Below, one piece after another: positions 1 through 11,294 of a DNA stretch of 60,000 nucleotides. Every line of letters starts with the position of its first letter. The stretch's first letter is position 1. The stretch spans positions 5,707,501 through 5,767,500 of the forward strand of contig WPIO01000006.1 of the NCBI GenBank assembly GCA_009760855.2, given 5' to 3'. This DNA comes from Cristatella mucedo. Taxonomy: Eukaryota > Bryozoa > Phylactolaemata > Cristatellidae. The position numbers were made by a program, and so were the translations under genes. The notes below the pieces were generated by a model. It saw only the letters and a program-made list of their open reading frames with translations. It searched no databases and had not been told where the DNA came from.

Positions 1-600
1 GGAGCTTCAGCTCGCGATCGGGGGTCTCGCGCTTTGCCGGCTCAATTGCTCGGCTTTGCTTTTTCTTGCGGCTCGTTGGAATTCGTCGCGTCGCAATCGC
101 CAATTAGCCCGCGCTAGCGCCGCTCGCGCCGCTAAGAATAAGGCGGGCAGTTCGAAGGGGGTCGTCGCGCCGAGCGGCGGACGCGAGCGGACCGCTCCGC
201 AGCATGGCGGCTCGTCGGAGCAGCGGACGCCAGCCCGCTCCGTCACCGGAAGACGGCTTGCCGGCGGGTAGGTCTGCAGACTCACGAGGCAGCACGAGCG
301 CGAGTGAGGAGCACGCACTGGACGGACGCTCTCGAGCGCACACGCTAGCCAACTAAAAGGGGAAAGCGACGGTTCGACCACAAAATCCTCGCGAAGAGTT
401 TCTGCACAAAAGAAAACCGCCTAAGAAACGCGGGTCGCCACTGTTCGCCACGCAAGCTACCGCTCGCGCGATAGACAGCCGAAATGACGTCGCGCTATCC
501 AGATCGCCTACGAAAGCGGGTGGGGACGTCGAATCCGGGTGTCGGACCTTCGGCGTAGGATTGCGCGGCGCGAGTTCATTCAACTCCTCGACATCATATC
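1..600. other. GC-rich segment, gene not identified
   Basis: GC- and CpG-rich, overlapping frames on both strands, no domain recognised. It may continue to the left of the window. Confidence 0.4.
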
Positions 601-1443
601 AACAGGTCGCAGAGCTGCGTCAGCTCCAGCGGAGCGCGAGCATCGAGCATGCCTAAGGGCAACTAATTTATCGGCGGCTAAACGCAGCGGCGAGTCGCAC
701 TGAATCGTCGAATGCCGCGGCAGCTGAATTCCGAACGCCGTCGAGATTGTCAACAGCGGATCCTGAATTAATTCCCGTAGGAACCGGATATGTCGTGCAC
801 ACCGGAATAATCAATTGTTCCTCCTTGAGCTTCGAGCCAGTGAGCTTTACTCCACGGCCGATGCAGATGCGCAGATGTGCAGATGTGCAGATACAGCAGC
901 CCGGGGCTGAACCGAATGGAATACTCGACGCTATAGATTTAGACGACGCATTACGGTACGGACGCTCTCGTTGCTTAGCACGCTCCGCTACTGACGACAT
1001 AACGGCACGCGCGGACCGAGGCAGCATCTGCCACGCATTAGCCGCGCTCCGGGGGGCCCGGGGCCTTTTCCCCCGGTATTCATCGTTCGCCGACGAGGAA
1101 CTAGCGCCGTCATGCTGTCCGTTGCGTTTGTGGCCTGAGAACTTCGATGAAAAAGCGGCGAAACAGCGACGCTCCGTAAAAATACATTACTATACAAATA
1201 TAATATATATAAAAAAGTATATATATATATATATATACGCATGTATATAAACATAAAAATACATTACTATTTCAGGTTTTTGGAGGGCAGCAACGAAATG
1301 CTAGCCGAAATGCAGCTGAGCTGAGCTGGCAAGAGCTCGGGAAAAGGGAAGACGTGCATGTTCTATTCTCGCTGCTACCACGACGTTGACGGATATACAT
1401 TACGTTACATCGTCTTAGGATACGATAAGTCGCGACGATAGCA
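600..1443. other. No gene seen; AT block with direct repeats
   Basis: TAAAAATACATTACTAT occurs at 1177-1193 and 1254-1270, flanking a (TA)-rich block (1194-1253). Nothing else recognised. Confidence 0.5.
856..893. repeat. Short GCAGATGT repeats
   Basis: GATGCAGATGCGCAGATGTG and GCAGATGTGCAGAT, four to five imperfect copies. Confidence 0.7.
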
Positions 1444-1500
1444 CCTACATAGTCTTTATGGCTTTTTGAAGTTACAGACGGAGATACATAACTTTACACT
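1444..1500 (+). mobile_element. LINE family B 3' terminus fragment
   Basis: TAGTCTTTATGGCTTTTTGA and AGTTACAGACGGAGATACAT match the last bases of family B (GGTCTTTATGACTTCGTGGA / GTTACAGACGGAGATAC). No body upstream. Confidence 0.6.
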
Positions 1501-1524
1501 ACGATCTATCCGCACGCGAGTCGC

Positions 1525-1690
1525 TTCGTCAGCCCAAGAGGTAAGGTGCTCGCTCTTCATGGCCGAGGTCGTGAGCTCGAATCCTGCAGCGGGTGACACT
1601 TGGCTGCCAACTGTAAGCGGTAGCGATAGCCGCTAAAGCTCCACTGCCGGTACACAAATGAGGCTGCTAAATCAGCTGGTATTTTTTCGT
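1525..1690 (+). mobile_element. SINE1 (tRNA-derived), diverged copy
   Basis: A-box-like AAGAGGTAAGGTGCTCGC, B-box-like GTGAGCTCGAATCCTGCAGC, then the SINE1 body (GTAAGCGGTAGCGATAGCCG). It ends GCTGCTAAATCAGCTGGTAT plus T run. Pairs tail-to-tail with the next copy. Confidence 0.7.
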
Positions 1691-1797
1691 AATCTGCCGC
1701 AGCAGCTAAGATCAAGAGAACAATCAGCGGGGTGCGTTTGGTCCGGTTTCGTAGCCAGAGCTGCACAGACCAGCTCCGACATTAACGATTTCTCTGG

Positions 1798-1976
1798 GGA
1801 AAAAATACTAGCTTATTAAACAGCCTCTTTTTGTATAGCGACAGAAGAGCCTTTACGGCTATCACCACCGCTTGCAGTGGCGATAAAGAATCGCCCACCA
1901 CAGGAATCGAACCCACTACCTCGGGACCGAGGTCGTGAAAGCAACCGCCTTACCTAGTGTGCCATCACGGCTCACC
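1798..1976 (-). mobile_element. SINE1 (tRNA-derived)
   Basis: Reading the minus strand: GAGCCGTGATGGCACACTAG, GTAAGGCGGTTGCTTTCACG, B box GGTTCGATTCC-like, then the conserved body with CTCTTCTGTCGCTATACAAA, ending in a T-rich tail. The tRNA-like head has RNA polymerase III A and B boxes about 35 bp apart. Confidence 0.82.
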
Positions 1977-2295
1977 AGGCACGACGCAGCTGCGGATGAC
2001 GTCAGCTTGAGGAAGGCACCGGGGCGAGACGATGGGACGGAACGGACGCTGCTTTAGCGACACCTAAAAGCAGGGCCCCATCCACCAGATACCTAGCTAG
2101 CAGGCGACGCAGCTACGTCGCTGCTACCGGGATAGCGCTGCTAGAATTTGGCGAGCCCTCGCGATTTCTCTTTCGTGGCTATGTACCTGCGAACGTGTGT
2201 ACGTATGTACGTGGCTACGTACACTGCGTACGTATACTGCGCCTGCTGCTTGCGGCTGTTCCCACCAAACGTTTGGTAATTCTGTCTCTATAGCA

Positions 2296-2378
2296 TCTGT
2301 TACGTGCCTAGAGAGAGAGAGATTCGGTTCTTTGATGGCGCTATACAAACTTATTACTTTTATTATTATTATTTTAAA
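2296..2378 (+). mobile_element. L2-type retroposon tail, tail-to-tail with LINE A
   Basis: CCTAGAGAGAGAGAGATTCG, then TTCTTTGATGGCGCTATACA and an ATT-rich run. This is the shared LINE A/SINE2 type of 3' terminus on the plus strand, abutting the minus-strand tail at 2380. The body is missing or too diverged to see. Confidence 0.55.
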
Positions 2379-2379
2379 A

Positions 2380-2565
2380 TACTACTAATAATAATAATAA
2401 TAATTCACTTGATAAAGCGCCCTCAGAGAACTTAATCTCTCTCTAGGCGCTTTACATTTGCTGTAAAGTGAAATGCAATTGAATGGTAAGTAAAATCATG
2501 CTTAAAAAACAGACGAAATGAAAAATATGGTTAGGGGTGACATGCACAGGGTCAGCATGCAAATA
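2380..2565 (-). mobile_element. LINE family A, 3' tail fragment
   Basis: (AATAAT)n followed by TTCACTTGATAAAGCGCCCT, the family terminus and 3' UTR (CATGCACAGGGTCAGCATGC). It breaks off near 2565. Nearly identical to the start of the 48.6-kb copy, so probably a relatively young, heavily truncated insertion. Confidence 0.85.
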
Positions 2566-3282
2566 CTACGATGAGCCAGCCCAGGATAAATGAAACTAAA
2601 AAGATTGGCGTTTTGCTTTAAAAAGGCAAGGCTTTTACGGGGCGCAGTTTCATTGAAATCGCGACTGAAATAGCCGGAAGTAAGAGTATGCGACCGTGCA
2701 AGAGTGCGACAGCGAGCGTACGGCGTGCTGCCCTCGCCTCGGCTGGCGTTCGGTTACGGCGAGTGCGAGGTGGGACCCACGAAGGCATCCTCCATCCTGC
2801 ATCCCGCGCAGCGCCGCCGCGACTTCTGCAGGCGAATTCTGTGTCCTATTTGCACGATTTTTTGTCACCGCACATCCCCTAGCCTTTCCATAAAACCGCG
2901 GCTTCGTCCGCTCGCCTTAAGCTCGACAAGGCCGGAGCGGTGAATAATGTTGAACAAACTCTGGGGTCACCAAAGCGAGTTGTTACACTATCATCACTAA
3001 GGCCACCGGGTCAACGAGTGAGTTGAGGATCTAGTTACGCTAGGTCACTGCGGGCTGCGTCTTTGCACTTCCTACTTCCAGAATAAACCCAAACAGAAAT
3101 AAGCATATGCGCTCGCACTTTTCTGCGCGCGGGCTTGCATGTTGGATTAATCACATGGTCGAAGATAGAAGAACGGGCTAGTGTATATGTGTGCGTGAGT
3201 GAGTGCATGCGTGCGTATACGCCTGTCGGTGAGTGCATAACAGAGAGTGGGTGCGTGAAAAATAAGTGAGACATAGAGAGAC
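2566..3282. other. No gene or element recognised
   Basis: Moderately GC-rich up to about 2940, then mixed composition. Short overlapping frames only. Confidence 0.4.
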
Positions 3283-3832
<550 letters not shown>

Positions 3833-4009
3833 AGAAGAAAATAAAGAAGATTGGAGAAGGCGACCGAGGGAAAAGCTAAGCACAATCGTCAGCGCAGGAC
3901 GCACGTGACTTACACGGGCGCTCGCCGCCGAAGGCGGAATGCGGCGACGGCTGGCAAATGCGACCGGCTTTGTCGCAAGCAACAGGTGCTCCACCCAACC
4001 GCAATGCCG

Positions 4010-4130
4010 GCTTAACGTGGCGCAAGGCGCGGATGTTCGCCTTTACCGGCTGATGTCGTGGGTTCAAGCCGTGGGCAGCGTACGGGAAGCGTCTGGATAG
4101 AGATTAACTCTCTTTGAGCGCTATGCTAAT
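4010..4130 (+). mobile_element. SINE2, head diverged
   Basis: GGATGTTCGCCTTTACCGGC, GATGTCGTGGGTTCAAGCCG (B box), then GGATAGAGATTAACTCTCTT and TGAGCGCTATGCTAATCTAC, the SINE2 tail. Confidence 0.65.
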
Positions 4131-4449
4131 CTACTGCATTCGCATACGCGACGCCACGCTCGCCCTCTGGCGGCGATCGGGAGCGAGCGCCGCCAGTGGA
4201 CGCGCCGATCGAAGCGAGCGTCGACGAAATGGGCCTCATGCCGCCCGCATGGCCCGCTCCCTTCGACATCGCCGAGGCGACGGTCGCGAGGCGAGCCAGC
4301 CTGACGCGACGGAATGCAGAGAGTTTGGCACACGCGGCCGCCGCCGGCGCCGCACTCCCTGCCTCCCGGCCGAGGCACCGCAGCCCTGCGCCTTGCGTGC
4401 TCGTGACGCTCTACCTAGCACGCCGCCGCCGCACAGCCAGCGGGAGCAG

Positions 4450-4450
4450 G

Positions 4451-4487
<37 letters not shown>

Positions 4488-4498
4488 GCCGCCGCCGT
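4450..4498. repeat. (CCG)n microsatellite in CpG-rich sequence
   Basis: GTCGCCGCCGCCGCCGCCGC run of about 40 bp. Confidence 0.85.
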
Positions 4499-4880
4499 TC
4501 TAGGCGCATCGGGAGCCGAGTCCGCCGAGTGCGCCAGCGTTCGGTCCTACGACGAGGCGCCGCGAACCGGCTTCCGGCTTCGCGGCGAGCGGGCGCCGCG
4601 AACCCAGCGCCCGCGGGCTCGAAGCGCGCGGTGCGTGCGGAGGCCGAGTGCGGCGCTGCCCTCGCGATAGTATCTTACCCCGATCGGGGGACTCGGCAGC
4701 TAGACCGCTGAGCGGCGGCGGCGGCGACCCCGACGCAGCCGGCGAGGGAGGCCGATCGGAAACTGATTGACCTGCCTTCCCGGGGCGCCCGGCTGCGTAG
4801 GTGGGTGGGAGAGAGGGAGGCGGGTCGCACGACTAACCTCGAGCCGCTCGGCGCCGGCTCGTGACCCGCGGCGGCGCGGA

Positions 4881-4890
4881 TATTTAAAAG
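4881..4890 (+). promoter_or_regulatory. TATA-like element in CpG-rich DNA
   Basis: GGATATTTAAAAGAG stands out as AT-rich within GC-rich sequence. A core-promoter role is only a possibility. Confidence 0.2.
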
Positions 4891-5399
4891 AGTGCGAGGT
4901 ACCGCAGGGCGGTCGGCAAAGGGCGCATTCTTCGCACGCTGCAGCTCGCAGCCCCCCGCCCCCCTGCTCGCCGTCGTCCCAATCAGCGGCCGACGCCGCC
5001 GCCGCCTTTGGCCACCTGGGATCCGGGACGGTCTGGTCAGCCGGCCGGCCGGCCGGCGGCAGTGGTGACCGCTCCGGCGGCAGCGGAGATCCGCTGTCCG
5101 CTATCCGCGAGCTGTTGTGGGGGCAATCGCGACGACCGTCGCCTCGGCCGTCGGCTGCTGCCGCGCTGCTGCTTCGACTGTTCTTCGTAACTTCGACTGC
5201 TTCTGCTGCCGCGCTGCTGCTTCGACGACTGCTCGCCGACTTCGCTCCACCACCCCTCTCCCAGGACCCCTCGCAGCCCCCCCCCCCCGGGAAAGCCTCG
5301 CTAGAGCCGGCGACCCCGGGAAAAGGCCGTTCGCCCGTCACTCAGGCGCGCGGGCCGCGCGGCTGAGCGGTCAGCTTAGTCATCGCGGCGCCACTATCA

Positions 5400-6058
<659 letters not shown>

Positions 6059-6139
6059 GAGCAAGAGAGCGCGAGAGAACGACGCAAAGCTGAGTCAGGA
6101 GAGTAGTCGAAGAAGTGAGTAGCATGGAAGTACCGGCCG

Positions 6140-6325
6140 AGGACGGCTGGGTAGGATGCGCCACAGTAGGCAGCAGGAGAGTAGATGTCGTTTGCGTAAG
6201 AATTGTGGAAGTGAGTTCCTCAGGCTATGATCTGCAGAGCAACAGCACCTGCCGCAAAATGTCATGATGCGAATGAATGAAACAGGTAATTTATTGTTCA
6301 CAGAAGACCTGAGCGCGTGAGGAGG
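6140..6325 (-). mobile_element. LINE family B fragment
   Basis: The minus-strand frame 6095-6352 contains LRSSVNNKLPVSFIRI and SLRNSLPQFLRKRHLLS, matching the C-terminal SCVDNKLAVPFLRL and LWNSLPQLLRNDIYS of family B. Short and decayed. Confidence 0.7.
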
Positions 6326-6373
6326 CAGAAACATGTGCAGCAGTCCTTCCAAGTACGAAGGAGTGAAGCCGTG

Positions 6374-6562
6374 ATGGGCCTTGCCTCGTCGTGGGCCTTG
6401 TCTCGTCGTGGACCTTGTCTCGTCGTGGGCCTTGCCTCGTCGTGGGCATTGCCTCGTCCTGGGCCTTGCCTCGTCGCGGGCCTTGCCTCGTCATGGGCCT
6501 TGCCTCGTCGTGGGCCTTGCCTCGCACTGGGCCTTGCCTCGCCCTGGGCCTTGCCTCGTTGT
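6374..6562. repeat. 17-bp minisatellite, about 11 copies
   Basis: Unit GGGCCTTGCCTCGTCGT with one- or two-base variants. Because 17 is not a multiple of 3, successive units cycle through all frames, which creates several artefactual open frames on both strands. Confidence 0.92.
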
Positions 6563-6637
6563 ATAACCCCGTTATCCAGACAAGCATTAATCCAGACATA
6601 TAAGGTATAACCCCGTTATCCAGACAAGCATTAATAA
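6562..6637. repeat. Direct duplication next to the minisatellite
   Basis: GTATAACCCCGTTATCCAGA followed by CAAGCATTAAT occurs twice, at about 6560 and 6605 (45 bp apart), immediately after the 17-bp array. Confidence 0.85.
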
Positions 6638-7104
6638 ACTCAGTTACGGCTAGGCTAATTTTGTCTGCCAATTGAGACCACAGAGCGAACGTTATAAGGT
6701 TTTCGGGAGCCGAGCTCATTTACTAGATTTTGCTGGGTTTTGCTTGGGTCCGGCTGGCAGGTCTGCAGTTTCCGAGTAAAAAAAACCCGGATTTCCTACG
6801 CTTACGTGCGTAAACTGCGGAGGAGGAAGTGTATTTGGAAATCGGCGAGATCTTCGTCATCGGGCGTGGACTTTACAAAGCGGCGCTCGTGCACAGAGTG
6901 GCGCAGGGGGGCGGGACAGCTGAGTAAAAGGGCCGCTGGTCCACGTCTGGACAGCGATCGGCGACGCGCGCTCTTCTACTCTCCGGCCTCCGCGAAGCCC
7001 CGCCGATTGCTCTTGACCGCCGTGCAGCAGCCGCCGCTGCTCTGCCGTAGAAGGGGCTCGCCGCACGCACGAAAGCGGCCGCTAATGGGCAGCTGCTTCC
7101 AGCG

Positions 7105-7313
7105 ACGTCGACTGCTGCTGGCAGCTGTAACGAGAGCTGCGCAAGCGGTCGTCCCTCGCGCCCGACGCTTTCGCTCACGGCTCTCAGGCGTAGCTCGACC
7201 GGCCGCAGGTGCGGGCCGCACGTGCGGCTGGCCGTGCTCGTACGGTCAGTCCAACGCCGTCGACTGTTGCTGGCAGCTTTAACGAGAGCGGCGCAAGCGG
7301 TCGTCCTTCGCGC
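7105..7313. repeat. Imperfect ~153-bp duplication in CpG-rich DNA
   Basis: GTCGACTGCTGCTGGCAGCT and AACGAGAGCTGCGCAAGCGG (from about 7107) recur as GTCGACTGTTGCTGGCAGCT and AACGAGAGCGGCGCAAGCGG (from about 7258). Confidence 0.8.
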
Positions 7314-7427
7314 AGGAAAAGCGTAGGCGTACGAGCGCGGCCGCGGCTGCACCTGCGGCCCGCAGCCGAAGGCGCGAGAAGCCGCGAAGCTCCGAAGAGA
7401 AGCCCCGAAGAGAAGCCGCGAGGCACG

Positions 7428-7434
7428 TATAAAG
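7428..7434 (+). promoter_or_regulatory. TATA-like element in CpG-rich DNA
   Basis: TATAAAG within GCACGTATAAAGTTCGCGCG. Possible core promoter; no downstream gene recognised. Confidence 0.2.
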
Positions 7435-8400
7435 TTCGCGCGCATCCTTGCCGCGCCGCTTCCTGCTTTTCCGTCGTCTCGCCCCGTCGCGGAGCGACGG
7501 CGGATGCGTGCGGCAGTTCCGGTTCGAGCAGGCGGCCATTCAGCGCACAGCTGGCGGGTGCGGCTCGAGGGCTGGGCCGAGGCTTAGAGCCGAGTCAAAC
7601 CCGCATTGCCGGCGATCTGCCTCCGGTCATCATCCAAATGTCGCGCGTCGAAACCGACGCGCGTTCACGCAGCGGTCGCGACGTCACGCGGCACACGCCT
7701 CGATCTCGCTGCGCTCGCCTGCATGCGCATCTCGACGCGTGCTCTGTCGTTTCCGCGTTTTAGCCGACTGCGCTGCTGGCGCGACTGGACTGGGCAAAGT
7801 CACGGCCGGCGGCGTCGAGGGATGCGAGGCGCCAGCGCGTCCCCCGAGCTCCTTTAGCAGCCGTCGCCTCTAGTCCACTCTAGCTCTTCCATTGCAGCCC
7901 TCGGAACAGCGTCTCCGGAAAAGAGAAAGGAATTCGCATCGTCGGCCGCCACAGGCTACGCAGGTCAAGGTCTCGAACCGATCGCTGGCTTCTAGCCAAG
8001 TGCGGAGAGAACTTGTGTAGACTACTGCTGCCAGCGCGCCGGCTAACCTGCCGCTGCAATGCCGCGGCGGCAGTCGCCGGGTGCGAGTCCCCGCCGGCGA
8101 TTCGCCGACCGACGCAGCTATCGTAGTCAGTCGGGGCTGCGACGTCAGACGGAGGTTGCGCGTGGCCGCAGAACGACTGCCGACGAATGAACGCGTCCAC
8201 TGTGCGCCGCCGCTGCCGCCGCCGCCGCCGAGTCGCTGGCTGCTTGCGAGCTGCACGTGCTTCGGAGCTGATTCGGAATTACGCCGTGCTTGAGCCGCGC
8301 AAGCAACACGCGCTCATTCCGATCACAGATCGCGCGCCCGCCCGCGCGCTCTCCGGCGGCCGCTATACCAGCGCACGCGCGGTAGAGGACCATCGCGGGG

Positions 8401-8612
<212 letters not shown>

Positions 8613-8825
8613 CCAGCTGCTTTTGCGTTAACCGCAGATTTTCGCCACATGCCATTGGGCGCCATAAACTTGGATTGACCGCCAAACGCCTCGATAGCTT
8701 CTGGCTTTTCCGTACTTATCAGCTAGGCAGATTCGGCACGGAGAGACGTGGCCGCAGCTAGCACATCTGCCTGCTCGTCGCTGCCAGCCCTCGAGTAGAC
8801 GGCCTCGGCCTCAGCTTCACGATGT

Positions 8826-8853
8826 TGCAGAAGCCGCTGCAGCGGCTTCTGCA
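8826..8853. other. Perfect 28-bp palindrome
   Basis: The 14-bp arm TGCAGAAGCCGCTG is followed directly by its exact reverse complement, with a CTGCAG centre. Not part of a recognised element. Confidence 0.9.
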
Positions 8854-9231
8854 TTGACGCTAGCGTCCTTCGACGAAAGCGCAGCGCGCACGTAACGACA
8901 CTAGTCCTAGCAGACGCTCGAGCGGCCTGCGCAGCTGGCGCCTCGAAGCACGTCGGCTAGTGATTTGCAGATGTCGCACAGGCCGCCTCCACACGCGCAG
9001 ATATGCCGAAGGATGCAGAGCGCGGCGGCACTAAAGAGCGCCCCTTGCTTAAACGAAGCGAGTTCGTGTCGTCAATGCAGAACAGTCTACGTCCGCCAGC
9101 CATAGAGAGGCGCGTGCTTGCAGCACCGGCCAGAACGACGCAGAACTCGCTTCGAAGCCTGCGGCTTGCAACTTACTCTTTGGACGCCCAATATCACAGC
9201 TCTTTGGCTCGCAGGTTCATAGTTCAGAGTA

Positions 9232-9405
9232 CTGTAATGGCTCACTAGATAAGGCGGTTGCTTTCACGTCCCCGGTCCCGAGGTCATGAGTTCGAATCCT
9301 GCGGTGGGCGATCCTTTATTGCCACTGCAAGCGGTGGTGATAGCCGTAAAGGCTCTTCTGTCGCTATACAAACAGAGGCTGTTAAATCAGTTAGTATTTG
9401 TTTAT
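9232..9405 (+). mobile_element. SINE1 (tRNA-derived)
   Basis: ATGGCTCACTAGATAAGGCG, then GAGTTCGAATCCTGCGGTGG (B box), GCCACTGCAAGCGGTGGTGA, CTCTTCTGTCGCTATACAAA and GCTGTTAAATCAGTTAGTAT. One of the clearest copies for defining the family. Confidence 0.85.
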
Positions 9406-9736
9406 TTACAATACAGACGAACCGTCTCTTGAATGACGGTATTTACATCGTCCACATAGATTACGACATCCTACTCCGAAGCCATTATTAGTCAGGAGTG
9501 GCTAATGATCTCAAGCGCGGTCGCAGTCGAAGCGCTTTAGCGAACGCTAGTTTCATTAGCTCCTACGTAGGAGTGGCGGGGAGAGAATTTCTGAGGTCAG
9601 ACGTGTGAAGGTCGAAGTAGAAGGTTGACATGCTGCGCATGCGTTCTTGACAAATAACGAATCAGCCTCAGAACGGAGCGATGCGGAAGTCCGCAGCGGG
9701 CGGCTGCGCCTTCTCTCATCGTTGTCGGTGGGGGGG

Positions 9737-9757
9737 CTCTCGCTCTCTGTCTCTCCG

Positions 9758-9810
<53 letters not shown>

Positions 9811-9815
9811 CGCTC
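9737..9815. repeat. (CT)n microsatellite
   Basis: CT-rich run with one pure block (about 9770-9806). Confidence 0.93.
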
Positions 9816-10260
9816 TCTCACAAACACACGCTCGTGAAAGTTCGTGCGAGTGCGTAGCCGGCGCCTCGCCCGCGAGAGCCCTGCGAATGCGGCCATTCGC
9901 CCGGCCACGTTTCTCCGGACGGAGATGGCGAGGCGAGCCGCGAAAACACCGCCAGCAGCAACGCCTCTGCTCGCAGCGCCTCTAGCGCCAAAGCGGAGCC
10001 GGCGGTCTCCAGCGGCGGCAGCGGGGCGGCAGCGGCGGCAGCGCTGCCCGCGTCTCGAGCCGCCGCCGAGCGTCGAGCAGCCACGCCCCTACCGCCCATC
10101 GTTCAATCTACTTCCTTCGCTCGATGGCTCCACGATAGGAAAGCCACGGGCGGTGGCGGCAGCAGCTTCGAGCGAGCGGTCAGACCGCACGCAGACCGCA
10201 CGCCAGCCCTTCCCAGCCAGCGCTTTTCGATCGCGAAGTAGTCGCGAAACGGGTTAGAGG
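9816..10260. other. GC-rich segment, gene not identified
   Basis: CpG-rich with Ala/Arg/Pro-rich frames on both strands; no domain. Confidence 0.4.
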
Positions 10261-10363
10261 TCTACTGAGGGAGGAGTGGATTGGAACAGGACGTCTACAG
10301 GAGGCCCAAGTGCCGATCGCTTCATCCCCGAGCTAAGAATTTTGGCGATCTGCTGCTGCCCTG

Positions 10364-10490
10364 GTTCGGCCCAATGGTCGAGGTGTTCGCCTTCAACGAT
10401 CGAGGTCGTGAGCTCAAGCCCTGCGGCATACGTGAAGAGCGTCGATAGAGATTGCGTTCTCTTAGGGCGAAATACAAATGAATTATGTGC
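10364..10490 (+). mobile_element. SINE2 (tRNA-derived, LINE A-type tail)
   Basis: CCCAATGGTCGAGGTGTTCG (A box region), CGTGAGCTCAAGCCCTGCGG (B box region), then ATAGAGATTGCGTTCTCTTA and GGGCGAAATACAAATGAATT. The last 35 bases resemble the LINE A terminus. Confidence 0.78.
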
Positions 10491-10639
10491 TTTTGATTCT
10501 CGGGGCGATTTAGAAACCGAATTTGAACCGGGGCGGTGGGGGCGCTGGAGCCGGCGGCGGAAGCACTTCAACCGCACGGGGAACGAGCGTCGCCAGATGA
10601 AATGAACGGCAAGTCACGCATGCGTAGCATGCAAGCACA

Positions 10640-10820
10640 TCAATAATAATAATAAAAACAATAATACTAAAACACTTGATAATGCGCCCTGGGCGAACTC
10701 AATCTCTCTCTAAGCGCTTTACATTTGCTGCAAAGGTTAGCAGCAAATGTAAAGCGCCTAGGAAGGGATTGAGTTCTCTGAGGGTGCTTTATCAGGTGCA
10801 TTATTATTATTATTATTATT
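10640..10820. mobile_element. Two LINE A 3' tails as an inverted pair
   Basis: A minus-strand family A terminus (AATAAT at 10642 to the TTTGCTGC region) is followed directly by a plus-strand terminus ending in (ATT)n at about 10820. The inner arms GCGCTTTACATTTGCTGC and GCAGCAAATGTAAAGCGC are exact inverted repeats around a short spacer near 10735, giving a long imperfect palindrome. Confidence 0.8.
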
Positions 10821-10866
10821 AAGGAAACACGCTTTGGCGATTCCATTCGTTTCGGCTCGAGTCTGA

Positions 10867-10908
10867 CCAGTGCCGCCGCTGATATATGATGGCACGCGGC
10901 GGCACTGG
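10867..10908. other. 13-bp inverted repeat (hairpin)
   Basis: CCAGTGCCGCCGC (10867-10879) and GCGGCGGCACTGG (10896-10908), 16-base loop. Confidence 0.85.
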
Positions 10909-11294
10909 CGATGAGCCGCGTCGGTCGCCATTTGAGTGCTTTGCTGAAAGTGCCTGGTAACGACGTTGTAAAGAGGTCGTGCCAACAGCCATAGGCCGAG
11001 GCCAGAGAAGTCGTGCTATGAATTGTTTTCGGCGGTCCACAGTGACCTACTGGTAGGACTGCACCGGCCGACCGCTCGCTCGCTTGTTGCTAAAGCATCA
11101 GGGTGAAGGCTGAACTGAGCTGCCATTGCTCATTTGTGCCTTTCTATATCACTGCTTAGTTTGCTTGGCTAAGCATGCGCAGGCGTTAAAGTAGAAAAGA
11201 CAGTATGATGGAGGAGTGTGGCGATTGCTTGGCCACGTCGTATTGCAGTGGGAGCACTCCGGAGCATTGTTCGCATTGTTTCATATCTATAGAC

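Larger units (their letters stand above)
6740..8400. other. CpG-rich segment, gene not identified
   Basis: GC-rich with an internal duplication (7105-7313) and a TATA-like CGTATAAAGTTCG at 7426. Overlapping open frames occur on both strands (up to about 190 codons) but none shows a domain. Confidence 0.4.

Noticed and set aside
4700-5366. About 200-codon frames on both strands in CpG-rich DNA
   Set aside because: GC-rich sequence has few stops. Both strands are equally open, composition is low-complexity (Ala, Arg, Pro, Ser) and no motif is recognisable.
6291-6719. 142-codon Arg/Gln/Gly-rich frame (minus) with repeat motif
   Set aside because: Frame cycling through a 17-bp minisatellite.
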